Positions 37,501-50,168 of a stretch of 64,000 bases of DNA are shown piece after piece (position 1 is the stretch's first letter; each line of letters opens with the position of its first letter). The DNA is from Setaria digitata (lineage: Eukaryota; Nematoda; Chromadorea; Rhabditida; Setariidae), in NCBI GenBank assembly GCA_003640385.1, contig RCAB01000237.1:1-64000 (forward strand), given 5' to 3'. Made by a program: the position numbers and the translations under genes. Under the pieces are notes generated by a model that was not told the DNA's origin, made no database searches, and saw nothing but the letters and a program-made list of their open reading frames with translations.

Positions 37501-38416
37501 TGCCAGTTTGAGTTCATTCCGTTCGCTAACAGAATATAAAATTTAAAATGAAATGGATAAATTGTACGGGGAAAAAATCGGTTAACATGGAATAAAATTT
37601 GAACATTTGGTAATTAATCTAATAATTAATAATCAAATATTCTAAGAAAGTGATAATTTTCTAAAAATTATTATGGAAACCAAAAATGTTTGCTAAGGAA
37701 TAGATGAAAAAGAATGAGCAATATAAATTAATTAAATAATAGAAAATAAATTTCCATTTAATTATAAATGTTCCTGCAGTATAGTACTTAATGCAATATT
37801 TTTTCATGATATTTTTAAGTTGGTAATTATTATTCAATTCTCTGATGGGAAGAAAAAATTGAGAGCCATAAAATCCCAAAGGATTTAAACAATGTTAAAA
37901 AGGTAATATTAAAAAAAGTGAATGAAAATAACACTTCAGGTATCATTCTGTTCCAATTATTATCACTTCTGGTATCAGTGCTACGTTAATTGAGTGATAA
38001 GTTAATTAACTACTTTTTCATAGTATTGGGCCAAAATTTTGGCAATGTAAGACCAGAATATTGCAAGAATAACCTTAGCTGGTTGCTACTGACCTCAGTT
38101 ATCCTAGAATATTTTCTGGAATACATCAGAAGAACAAAAGAAAAAATGAATAATTTTATCGGATATATTTAGGGGATTGGGTAATTTTTGCTAATTAATT
38201 CATTCAATGCTTAATCCTTCAACAGAGCAGTTCTTTTTCTGTTTTGATGAATTATGATTAATTCTAAACTTGATTAATTTATATTTAACATGAAAAAGAA
38301 CATCCAGCTGATAATAACTAATAGTACAGCAAATTGATATGCTTCCTTTATAATTGCATTCGTATAAATTGAGTTGAAGAAGGGCACAAACTGAAGAAAG
38401 AAAAACAAGGAAGATA

Positions 38417-38631
38417 GTCTTTTCTGAATTTAATTAATGAGAAATATGAACAGGTGGATAAAGTAAGCTAATAAAAAAATATTTTTAAGTAAAATAAGTG
38501 ATTGGACTGCTGCTGATGATAAANGTCTTTTCTGAATTTAATTAATGAGAAATATGAACAGGTGGATAAAGTAAGCCAATAAAAAAATATTTTTAAGTAA
38601 AATAAGTGATTGGACTGCTGCTGATGATAAA
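38417..38631. other. Scaffold join at n38524 flanked by a 107-bp direct duplication
   Basis: Bases 38417-38523 and 38525-38631 are the same 107-bp sequence with a single substitution (GCTAATA versus GCCAATA), separated exactly by the single 'n'. Confidence 0.85.
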
Positions 38632-41600
38632 ATTCGGCTGAAAAGATAAAAGAGATAAAATCCTTGATCCGATGAGTACTGCAGATAAGCTAAATTCAAT
38701 AATATTAAATGCTACAAGCGATTATGAACTCTTCACGCATCACTTTATCATCATTTATCATTAACGTTTAGCTAGTTATACAGCAAACGTTATCAGCGTA
38801 GAACATAAAACTTGTCAGTTCTATTTTTCTATCAACGATTTCCAAGACTATAAATCATCATCAGCAACGTGAATGGCAATAATTTATTCGATTTATCATT
38901 TGAAAAAAAACTATCATTTGTGTAATTTTCAACAACTTCATCCAACACTGACGATATACTATCACGTTTAATCACCTATCCATTCTATTACTTTCTCCCC
39001 TTCAACTCTTTATTATCTCGTCAGTTGTCTTGTTGCTCTAATTGTTTTCTAATTTTTGATAATAATTAGGCTTTCGTATATAGTTATTTCTAATACAACA
39101 ATTGCCAGTCACTTCTTCTACAGATCATTTCATTACTTAACATTTTCTTCATCTAAATTATCATCATTTTATTAATTTATTTATTTACTTCCATACTGCT
39201 ACTACCACTGTAATAACACACACAAAAGCAAAATGTTAAAATCGTTCAGAATAAAACTTTTATAAAAAAAATTCCATTACATTATTTCTTTACTAGTAAC
39301 TGATTTGAATCGATCTTTTTTGTATCACACATTTTTCAAGAATAACAAAGGTTTAGGATACTAGCTAATTAAAACATCCATTTTTCTTCCTTGTGATTTT
39401 CAGTTCTCATTCCTGCTATATTATCTATTCATTGATAATAGCTAAAATTTATTGAATAACTAAATATACTAAAATTTAAAAAAAAAAATGCAATAATTAA
39501 AATAAAAGATGCTCTTACAGACACATGTAAAAACACTTAACATAGAAATGTTAAAAAAAAAAAGGAGAAAATTGTGCTAAATTCAAAAATCGATTGCAAT
39601 AATGATTTGAAGTTGAATAATTTAATTTAATTATTATCAAATAATCAAGGTTGGGGTTTATTAGATCGGAAATAAAAAAAATTTTTAAATCAGAAATGAA
39701 AAAAATCAATTTGTATTTAACATTCTTTAGCTAGAGAGAACGAAGAAAAGCACTATGCAGCAGAATTCAAAAATAGAAAGTATTTTTATGAAAAGCATTT
39801 TGAAACGCAGAAGCTCTTCTTTCATCATTAATTTTAACTTTTTTTCCTTTAAACACAAAACTTTAAATATTCAGAAAAAAAGAAACAGCGAAAAGCAAAG
39901 TGCTAAGTAATCGAATGATACAAACAATTAGTTTAATAGTTAATCAGTTTAAAATCATTATATCAGGAAGTGATAGTAACAAATTGAATAACGAGCGTAA
40001 ATATTTGTAAAAGAAATAGCAAAATCTATTGATAACATTCAAAAATAATTAACACAATAATAAGAACATTAGCAAAACAGCTGATAAAAGACCAGGAGGA
40101 AATTGTGAGAAGAGGTGAAAAAGAAAATATAGCGATAGTATTATTTTATTATTAAAAAGAAGAAAATGATAAAAAGCCTTTAAATAATTGATCTATTTCA
40201 TTTTTTACAGGATAATTTTAGTTGAACATCGTTTGAAACGTTAAAAGATAAAATCTATCTAATAAATATGTTTGTTTGCATTGGAGGGAGATGGATAATT
40301 GGAATTTATGTACTATACCAATCATTTCAGTTAATGTCCAAGCAAATATTTTGATTCCAGTCATTCTTAATCATTTCTAATCAGACTATTCTAATTTCTA
40401 AATACAAATTTATTTGCTCTGTTAAAAGGAAAGAAAAAAAAAAAAGAAAAAGAAGAGAATAAAATTTCAATGAAATATCACTAATTTAATTATCAATGAT
40501 CAATAATTTAAAGCAATTACCAAATGATTTCATTTCGCACTCATTATCATGCTTTTTTAAATGAAAATATGAAAATTTCTTATTTATTAGTTTTAGAATT
40601 GGAACAGAAAATTGAAGATTTCTCATTATTTCATATCGCAGTCTCTTAAGTTCGTTTTTTTTTTTTCTTAGTAAATAAACGAAAATTAAATTAGTTCGTT
40701 GCTTCTTTCAACATTTAATTTATTTAATTTTTTTTTTCCTGAGAAACATTGCAAAAAAAGCGACGCACTGATGAATATTATTATTATTATTGGGAAGAAA
40801 TAATTTTATTTTGCCAAGTTTCTTGGAAAGCTTCATTTTAAAAAAATTATCAAATTTTAGCCGAATATGGAATTTTCTTTATTAATTAATAAATATAGGG
40901 AATTTTTTTAATGGCAGATAATTTCATTTTGATCATGCACGTTAAGAGAAATTCATTTTTCAGATTAACTGATTTAAGTATTATATTTTGCTATTTCGAT
41001 ACTAGCTATCAATAATTTTATTCCATTCACACCCATTGCTCGCCAAGCAAAATTTAGAATCCTTACTTACTTTAAAAAAAAAAAAAAAAGGCAAAAGCAA
41101 AACGAAACAAAAATAATTAACTCTATAAATTGAAAAAGCAACCCAAAACAGCAATCAAAATGGAAATTCCAAAAAAAAAGTTAGAAACAAAGCATTTTAT
41201 TGGCGTACAACTGATTTTAACTTCTTTTTTATAATTTTTTTCTTTTCCAAATCACCACTCATAAATTAAAATATTATTTCTCTTCCTTTTTTTTTTTTTT
41301 TTTAATTTTTTTCCGGAAGTTAAACTTCTTTTGCTTCATTCCAGACAAAAAAAATAAACAAAAATGAGAAGGAAAAAATTGATTTGTTTATTTATTCTTA
41401 GCTACAAGAATCTTCTTTCATTTGAGTATGAAAACGACCAATTAATAGTAAATTCGAAATGCAAAACATGAAAATTAGTTTTAATCATTCCAATAAACAA
41501 GGCCTTGATAATTTTCCTCCTGAAACTCGTTAATGAAGCTATTTATTCTTCAAAAATTTCTCCTTCCTTTTCTTCCAGTTAACTAAAAAGTAAGTTTAAG

Positions 41601-42177
41601 AGGAAGTAAATAAGAACGACAAATTATTAGCAAAGTGCTGCTTAAGTAATTTGAATCGTTTATATTTAGGATAAAACCTGTTATCAACAAAAGTAAGAAA
41701 AAATAAAACACACAGTACTAAGAAGAAAGAACAAAGGAAACACTTCCTGAAATTCTTTGTATTTATGCTATTTAATTCAATTTTTTTTCTCGGAAATTAA
41801 GATTGTCTAATACTTACTATACTTCTTCAAACCAATTGTACATTCAAAGTATCGTTATTTAATTAGTTTAAATTATTTCCTAAATATTGCCGCTTAATTT
41901 TGTAACATTTAATTTATAATCAATCTTATGAAAAAAAAAAGTACCATGCAATTATCGAAAAAAAAAAAAATTAAACGAACTTTTCAAATTGAAAAGATGA
42001 GATACGGAAGGATTCTTTCTAAAGAAATGAAAACTAGTTGAAAAAAAGTAGCGAATAAATTTAACAGCATTCGAATAAGTAAGTAATTACTAGAAAAAGA
42101 AATAAATTACACACGCAAAATTACTTTGCGAAACGAAATGTATCATTTTATCAAACCATACTATCAAATAGATGCAA

Positions 42178-42428
42178 GCCAAATAATCATATCATTATTT
42201 TCCTAAGGTAGACATCATTAAGCTACAGCAATCTATCATCACGAGAGATAAGCCAAATAATCATATCATTATTTTCCCAAGGTAGGCATCACTAAGCTAC
42301 AGCAATCCATCATCACGAGAGATAAGCCAAATAATCATATCATTATTTTCCTAAGGTAGGCATCATTAAGCTACAGCAATCCATCATCACGAGAGATAAG
42401 CCAAATAATCATATTATTTGGCTTATCC
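42178..42428. repeat. 74-bp tandem repeat (3 copies) ending in a perfect 15-bp palindrome
   Basis: Units start at 42178, 42252 and 42326 with a period of exactly 74 bases, each beginning GCCAAATAATCATATCATTA and ending with CATCACGAGAGATAA; they differ by a few substitutions. A fourth start at 42400 breaks off and turns back on itself: 42395-42409 and 42413-42427 form a 15-bp perfect inverted repeat (GATAAGCCAAATAAT) with a 3-base loop. Confidence 0.85.
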
Positions 42429-42485
42429 ATCTGACAGAGCCAGTTATTTTGCCATGCTGTGACAGTATAATGGAGGAAAATGGAA

Positions 42486-42646
42486 AATGATGCCTACCTT
42501 AGGAAATCGATGATATTTTCTGTTTTTAAAACACCATGAAATGTAAATATCAGTCGGAAGTAATTTTTCACTTTCTTTCTCTTCACTCCTAAAATTCTGA
42601 ACGCTAAATAAGAACATTAAGCTACAGCAATCTATCATCACGAGAG
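42486..42646. repeat. Inverted and direct fragments of the 74-bp unit
   Basis: At about 42486-42503 the reverse complement of the unit's middle (CCTAAGGTAGGCATCATT) appears. At 42615-42646 a direct copy of its right half recurs (ending CAATCTATCATCACGAGAG), with the base variant of the first unit. Together with the array this makes a fold-back arrangement. Confidence 0.7.
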
Positions 42647-43577
42647 CCAAAGAAAAAAAATTGAGAATTATGAAATTTGTTGGCCTAGAATAGTTGCAAT
42701 TAAAGGAAGGTCCAGGTATCATTGCTTTTAAACATTCAAAAAAAAAAACAAACAAACAAACAAATAAACAATGAGTTTATCAAACGCAAAAAGAAAAACA
42801 AAAAAAAAAAAATAAACTACAAAAATGTTTAATTTTTTTTTCTCGATCCACCATTTCTTTATTTCATTATATCTTCTATCGATGAGCAGTAAAGAGAGAG
42901 AAAAAAAAAAAACGAAATCAAGCATAAAACGAGAAAAATAAGGAAAAAAAAAAAAAAAGAAGCAAAATGTATGAGTTAATTATTATCTAAGAAAAGAACC
43001 TTTTGCCATAATTAAAATGATTCCATCACAACTTAAATAAAGCGATGATTGTAACGATTTTATTATTACACAAAAATGACGATTAATATAGCCTAGCTAA
43101 ATGATAAGAACAGTGATAAATAGGAAAAGAAAAGCAACAATTAAGCACTGATTATAGATAGGATCAGTAATCATTTAATAAAATACGAGAACAACAGTAA
43201 TGAACACAGTGAATGTGGCATTTTGACTTGATTCCGTTGCTTTTCGCATATTAATAAAAGGAATAGTAAAATGCCTGCCTGCTGTACTTAAATAATGTTA
43301 GAACTGAAATTTAAAGTATTTAATATTTCGAATTTCATTTTAAGATATGACTGAAAAAATTTCCTAAAAATGTCTACTTTTTTTGCTCCTCCATACCGAT
43401 CAAAATATTCAATTAATGCAAATAACTCCTCAGTCTCTTAGTTGATATCTTAAACTCAAAAAAGCAGTAAAGATATATCGAATATCGAATATAAAACAAA
43501 ATGGCATGTCTCAAAAAGAAAAGGAAATCATCATCAAGTAAATAATTTAAGAATTACAGAAAATGGCAGTTAGTAGT

Positions 43578-43760
43578 AATAATAATAATAATAATAATAA
43601 TAGTAATAATAATAACACTAATAATAACAAATAGTAATAATAACGAAAGTAACATTAACAGTAGTGGTAGTGATAATAATGATAATGCCAGTAATAATAG
43701 TAAAGAAAATAGTAGTAGCAATGAAAAATGATAATAATATAACCAGTTATAATAAAAATG
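43578..43760 (+). repeat. Impure (TAA)n/(TAG)n trinucleotide repeat
   Basis: Starts as an uninterrupted TAA run (about 43578-43602) and decays into mixed TAA, TAG and AAC triplets over about 180 bases. Confidence 0.85.
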
Positions 43761-43917
43761 GAGATTTTAAATTGCTAGCCTTGGGGAACCAAAATCTTTC
43801 CTCTTTCGTGTTCTCTTCCTCTCTCTCATCTCCCCATCCTCTCTCTCTCTCTCGTCTTCCTGACTTTCTTCAAATCAGTTAAGTTAAAACTATTTTGTTG
43901 GATTCTTCCTTTTCTAG

Positions 43918-44111
43918 CATTTAAGACTGGAAATTGCTTTGAAAAGATGTTAAACGACGGGAAAGCGACTGTGCATTTATCCATAGATGCTACACTTTGG
44001 GCCCAATACTTTAGCCAAATGAGTGCCATAAGATGCCTTCCAGGCTTTTCTCCTCTTTGTCCTTTGAAAGGAGAAATGAATGAAGTGAGGACTTGCATCC
44101 TAGGCTTCTAA
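43918..44111 (+). CDS. Candidate isolated exon or gene relic, unknown function
   Basis: Following a good acceptor (CTTCCTTTTCTAG, ending 43917), a frame of 63 codons runs to TAA at 44109-44111. Its translation has balanced composition unlike the surrounding AT-rich frames, for example TGNCFEKMLNDGKATVHLSI and IRCLPGFSPLCPLKGEMNEV. The opposite strand is also open (44098-43826, 90 codons) and also has balanced composition, so strand choice is uncertain. I found no partner exon on either side. It may be the 3' exon of an undetected gene or the remains of a transposon or retrogene. Confidence 0.32.
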
Positions 44112-44652
44112 TTTTACTATGTTGTGGAAAATTTCTTCCTGTCCTCCTCCACCTCCCCCGCTAGTTCAATGATTTAAATGATAGACTGAAAGCATCTTGT
44201 AGTTTTGGGATTCATTTTCAAACGATAGATTATTGGCCTGAAAATGAAATAAGACGGATTATTAATACATCAACTGAACGGGACGAGGAAAAAAAAAGGT
44301 GAAAAGTTGAAAATAGGAAGGGAAAGAAAGATGAAAGACAAGGAAGAGTAAGAGAAAGGGCTAAAAAAAAAATGTTGAAATAATTTGATGAGAAATGATC
44401 GGGAAAAAATAAATAAACGAATAATGAGTATTAATGAGTGATAAGAAATCCATCCAGTAAAAGCACTAATTAACAATGACAAATTAATCACTGATATCTC
44501 ATTGATATATGTACCTTACTGTTAAGCATATTCATATGCCAAATGCTTCAAAACTTAAAATTCACTTATAAAACATGCAACTTACGGCATTAATTTCATT
44601 TACAAATGAAATTTTCTAAACTGAACATATGTTGTTTACATGAATATAAATC

Positions 44653-44710
44653 TATGTGTGTGTGTGTCTGTCTGGGTGTTTCGATGTGTGTACACACGGA
44701 TACACACTTA
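44653..44710 (+). repeat. (TG)n-rich microsatellite
   Basis: A GT run with interruptions, followed by an ACACAC stretch that could pair with it. Confidence 0.75.
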
Positions 44711-47004
44711 TGCTGATGATAGCAGTGCGAATCACAATCATTGATAGTTGAAGTTGGGAAATATCAGCCATAGTTAGTGATAAGGAGATAAGGAAGGGGT
44801 GGAGGAAGAGATGAAAGTAGTAGTTTATGCTGGATGGTTGATTTATGAATACAATATTTCGGGAGAGAGAAGGATGGAAAAGAGAAATGGGAATGAAATA
44901 TTTTAATAATATAATGGCATTTAATTTCTTCATTTAATTATTGATTACTAAAAATTCTCACTGACTTTGTATTGTTTTCAAAGTTGAATATCTTGAAATG
45001 AAAAAAAATTTTTGTTCTATTATTTTGATCATTTCCAATCTTTTTTTTTTTTTGTTTTTTCATCAATGAAGAAAATAATCACTTAATGTTATTTGTATAA
45101 AAGATAATTTTGACTTTGTTTTTTAAACAATTCATTTTCTCTTGTTTTATCCCACAGAAAAAAGAAGGCGAAGAAATAGGAATATAATAAGAAGAAATAT
45201 TAATTAAAATCCTTTCTTTTCCATGTTTAACAGAAATAATCTTTATCATTCAGTAATGAAATACTTTAAGCATGCAAGAATAATTAGAAAACTAATACAG
45301 ATGTTAAGCCACGGATATAATATAATTCATTTTTGACATGAGCACTTAAGAAGTCTTCCTCATCTAATGAACGATAAAATTGGTTGAAATTAATTTGAGA
45401 AATATCGGAATAGCCAAACTGATAATTCAACATAAAGGATTAGAATTAAAATTGGAATTGCACGAACATTTCTTTCTGCTGGTGCAAAGGAAAAATAGCA
45501 ATTTCATTCTGTTTTCTCGTTTGGATAACAATTTTATTAATTATATCATGTTTAAACCCCAATCATATTCATTTCTTTCGTACTTGTTATATATCTTGAG
45601 CTGTTAAAATTTGAATGGAAAATTCAAAAATTTACACTTAAATTTGAAAAACAATGTTACATAGCGAATGATTCAATCTTTCAGAGGAGCATTAATTAAA
45701 GTGAAAATAAAAGATATCGATTATCGATTTTTGAAACAATTTCACGTAAAACTGTACGTGATTTGAAAAAAAAAAAAAAAAAAAAAAAGGAAGAAAATTT
45801 TCAATTTCATATCGAATGATGAGAATGGATCTGAGGAAGTGTACGTACAACTATAAAATGAATTAGTTGGATATTTTTTACTGAAGAAAAAGATTTCTTC
45901 GATTTTTTTTTTCTCTTTCACTTTTCTCATAAGTATAACTTGTAGAAGAAATAAAAGACAATTTAAAATAAAAGAAGAAACTTTCCACTAGTTCAATTAC
46001 CTTTCACATGTAATAATAATTATATCATTTTTTCATTCCAACTGATAGTAAAATATGATAGAGTGATAAAGTTTTTTTTTTTTTTTCCTTAGAACTTTCT
46101 TTTTCTCTCTTTTAAATTTAAAATACGAAAAGAAAAAAAAAATGAAAATTGAATGAACGATTAAATAGAAATAGAAAAAGGCCAAAATTTCGATTAATTT
46201 TTGGAAATTCGTATGAGGAAAAAAAAAGTTAAGCTTATTTCCAATAAATAAGACAATTTTATTTAAGTAATACGTTAAGTAGAACTGTTATCATTTGTAA
46301 TGAATCAGCAAATTACATACAATTCCCCAGTGTTTTTCAAAAAATTTCTCGTTTTTCCCAAATAAGAACGAAATTGTTGCTTTGGTGGTTTACTCGAAAT
46401 GATATATCCCAAAAACAGGGAATATTCATTTGGGGAATTCCAGGAATAGTTTCGTTGTTGCGCATCATTTATTCCTAATAATTTCTCTTTTATCTGTAGA
46501 AAAATTCTTAGTCACACAGAAATAATGATGCAACATTAGATCTTTATTTGTCCCATTTATTTGTTCCAGTAAATTGGAGGGTAGAAAGAAAAAAGGGAAA
46601 ATACATGAAAATTCCGTACACTGGCTGTATCCGTCCGGATATCAGTCTTTCCGAATATGCTCTATATAGATTTCAGTCATCATTTACTAACTTAAATATA
46701 CATCGATCCATTTATTTTTGCCATGCTAATTTTAGATTTAGAACTAATCAAATTAGATAAAGAAAAAAAAAAATAGAAGAACCAGTTAATGATGACTTTT
46801 TTCCGGCTACTGAGAATTAGCTTTAAATTTATTTCAATTCAGATAAACAAACACATTATCAAAAAACAAATCTATTTTAACGAAATTAAAATTTTCAACG
46901 GAGAAAGGATTTAGTAATATAATCAGTAAAATTGTTTCGCATGAATCAACGAAATTCGCCTAATTTATATGCTACTTTGTTTTCGTAAATGTAGGGGATA
47001 AGAC

Positions 47005-47102
47005 TTTTATAAAAAATAATAACTAATAATAAAAATAATAACTAATAAAAATAATAACATAATAAAATAATAACTTTTATAAAAATGATCAAAATAATAA
47101 CC
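47005..47102 (+). repeat. A-rich AATAATAACT low-complexity repeat
   Basis: About 100 bases of variants of AAAATAATAACTAATA in irregular tandem order. Confidence 0.75.
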
Positions 47103-49588
47103 TTTAACTTGTCGATTCATTTGATTACCTTATCAGTAATTGGTCCTCAATTCACTTAATCCATAAAATACACTTTACTGGCAATTGGTTGAGTACATCA
47201 TAATCTATCATCGGACATCAATTCTTAAAAATGTCATTTATCAACTAATCATTCCTATCATAGGCAACTGATAATAGTTTTCTGTTTAGCTGATAGTAGA
47301 ACATAGTTTAGTTGCTGAAAACTAAAAAGAAAAAAATGAAATAAATTTAAAGCAATCAGTTTGTTCTTCAAATTTATCAGGAAAGAAAAAAGCTAATTAA
47401 AGATGTTAGCTGATTGAAATGGAACTGCAATAGAACAATTTAAAAGAATGGAAAATGTAAAAGTCATGCACAGAATTGTACTTTTTTTTTTATTAAACAG
47501 AAGAAAAAATTGGGCATTTTTTATTTTTCTTTACAACTTTTTTCCTCCCTTTCCTTTCCTTTTATTTTTGCTGAAATTATTTCGAGAAAAAACAGAAAAT
47601 AGAAAATTAGAAAAAAGTAAAATAAAATTAACTTAGTAAAACAAAAAGATTTTTTATTTTTTCTTTTTTAATACTTTTGCATTAGCCGAAAGTTTCGATT
47701 TTACTTCATTTCCAAATCTCATTCCAACAATTTTCCACTTTTCTTCTGGCCTCATTCTATCAGTTCATTCATATCTTTCAGTGTCCCATTCCCGAAGTAT
47801 TTTCTCGAACAATAAAATGCTAATCAGAGGGCATTTTGGGACAAAAAAGTTCTGTTTATTCTCTTCTCTTTCACTCTTTTCTCTTTTAACTGTTTTTTTT
47901 TTTTTTTTACTAAAATTAATTCGCATCAAATTCTTGTTAAATTATTCATTGTGATTGAAGTTACTTAACAAATTTCAGTTCATAATTTTTCTTTTGCTTC
48001 ATTTTTGCATTTTTTAGTATCGTTTCATGCCCCTTTTCAGTTTCAATTACTTATTATTGGTAAATCAGTGCTAAAAAACTACATCTTTAGTTTAATTAGC
48101 CTTTTGAAACCAAGGAAATTTTGGAAGTCAATCGCAGTTTTTACTTTTTTATTTTTTCATTTCTCAGTCACTGCAAGATTGTTTTGTTGTTAAAATTCTG
48201 AAATCTGAAATTAACTCATAACTTTCTTTTAATTTATTACATAAAGAGCTTAAAATATGCAACACAGTTTAAACCTAATTCCATTTTTTTCCCCCTTAAT
48301 TTTTTTTTTTTTCATTCAAAATTTCAGCAATTTTTTATTTCGTTAAATTGCCACCTGAAGATACGGCGGAAAAAAAAATTTACAAAAATTATTTACATAT
48401 TTAGGCTATTTTTCAAACAAAAATATAAGAAATTTTATGTTTTTAAGTCATAAATTACTACGGAAATTGATCAATATCAATTCCTAAAAATATTGGATTA
48501 TTTTTCGCACTAACGATAACAACCATTAGAACTTTGAAATAAAAATTTTCCTCAACATGCATTGTTTCTGGCTTTAAAAACAATAACTTGAGCTAATTTT
48601 TTTTTTTAAATAGCTCTTTCATATATATCATTTTAGAAATTGCTTTAGTGATGCTTTATTTGACTACTAAAAATTTCTTCCTTTTCTTTTGTATTTTTTT
48701 CAATATATTTTCATTTTGTAATAAATTTGAACAATAAAAAATTTAAAATAAAAAAAAAGAAAGGAAAAAAAAAAAAGAAGAGACAACAACTTTGAATGTA
48801 CTAAATAGACCAATTGAAACTTCAATGTGACATTCGCAGAACAGGAAGAAAAAAAAAATCATCTCATTTTCTTTTCCTTTCTTTAAATTCTTTTTAAAAT
48901 TTTTTTTTTTTTTTAATCCTCAAAAAGGAGAAAGAGAAAAGCAAAGGCTATCAATTTTGAATTCATCAACTTTTTGCTCCCTTGGATGGTTGTTGAAATT
49001 GAAATTGCCAAATATCATCGAAAGCAATTAACAAAAGGATCAGTCATATCATCAAGAATCATAAAAATACTCATTTTAAATAGAAATCTTTGATTTCTCT
49101 TCGTGATGATATTATGATGTATTCATAATTTTACATCATTTCTACGTGTACTATAATTATTCTTGTTTAAACTAATAATCATAATTTTAATATTATCATT
49201 GCTAATTATATTTGCAAATCACAATATTGTCTCAATATTAACATAATTTTCTATTTCTGTTATGTCGAGAAAAAACTTTTTTGTTTATAAACGATATTTG
49301 CAGTTTTTTTTTTCATCTTTTTTCTAGTCAAGTATATTGCATTAAGTAATCTCTTATCATCAAATTATCATACCGTAATAATCGGTACCATAATTGTTGA
49401 AGAAAACAACGATAAAAGAAAAAAAAAACAATGAAATGGTTAAATTTTGATGATATAAAAGGGTATTTTTTATAATCAAATATATTGAATAAATTTATTA
49501 GCCATTTATTCGTCAAATTATTGCGCAATATTTGGCACACTTCATGCATAAACATTGGAACGTAAAAGAAACGCTAAAAAAGCAAAAC

Positions 49589-50168
49589 AATCAGACGTGC
49601 AACGCGGAAAAGTGAAACAGCCAACGTATAATACTGAAACGTGAAATAATCATAATCAGACGTGCAACGCGGAAAAGTGAAACAGTCAACGTATAATACT
49701 GAAACGTGAAATAATCATAATCAGACGTGCAACGCGGAAAAGTGAAACAGTCAACGTATAATACTGAAACGTGAAATAATCATAATCAGACGTGCAACGC
49801 GGAAAAGTGAAACAGTCAACGTATAATACTGAAACGTGAAATAATCATAATCAGACGTGCAACGCGGAAAAGTGAAACAGTCAACGTATAATACTGAAAC
49901 GTGAAATAATCATAATCAGACGTGCAACGCGGAAAAGTGAAACAGTCAATAATACTGAGACGTGAAATAACCATAATCAGACATGCAACGCGGAAAAGTG
50001 AAACAGTCAACGTATAATACTGAAACGTGAAATAACCACAATCAGACGTGCAACGCGGAAAAGTGAAACAGCCAACGTATAATACTGAAACGTGAAATAA
50101 CCAAAATCAGACGTGCAACGCGGAAAAGTGAAACAGCCAACGTATAATACTGAAACGTGAAATAACCA
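49589..50168 (+). repeat. 65-bp minisatellite, about 9 copies
   Basis: Copies begin (TCAGACG or variant) at 49591, 49656, 49721, 49786, 49851, 49916, 49977, 50042 and 50107. The period is 65 except one copy with a 4-base deletion. The central copies are practically identical and the right-hand ones carry shared substitutions (AATAACC for AATAATC, AGCC for AGTC). The unit is richer in G and C and has more CG dinucleotides than the flanks. Each unit consists of two related halves of about 32-33 bases (GTGCAACGCGGAAAAGTGAA and GTATAATACTGAAACGTGAA). Confidence 0.95.

Noticed and set aside
42444..42755. 103-codon minus frame next to the 74-bp repeat
   Set aside because: It runs through inverted and direct fragments of the repeat and is rich in F, I and L; no family or splice support.
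49816..50010. 64-codon minus frame with internally repeated peptide
   Set aside because: It is the 65-bp minisatellite read through; 65 is not a multiple of three, so the peptide repeat is not maintained by selection.
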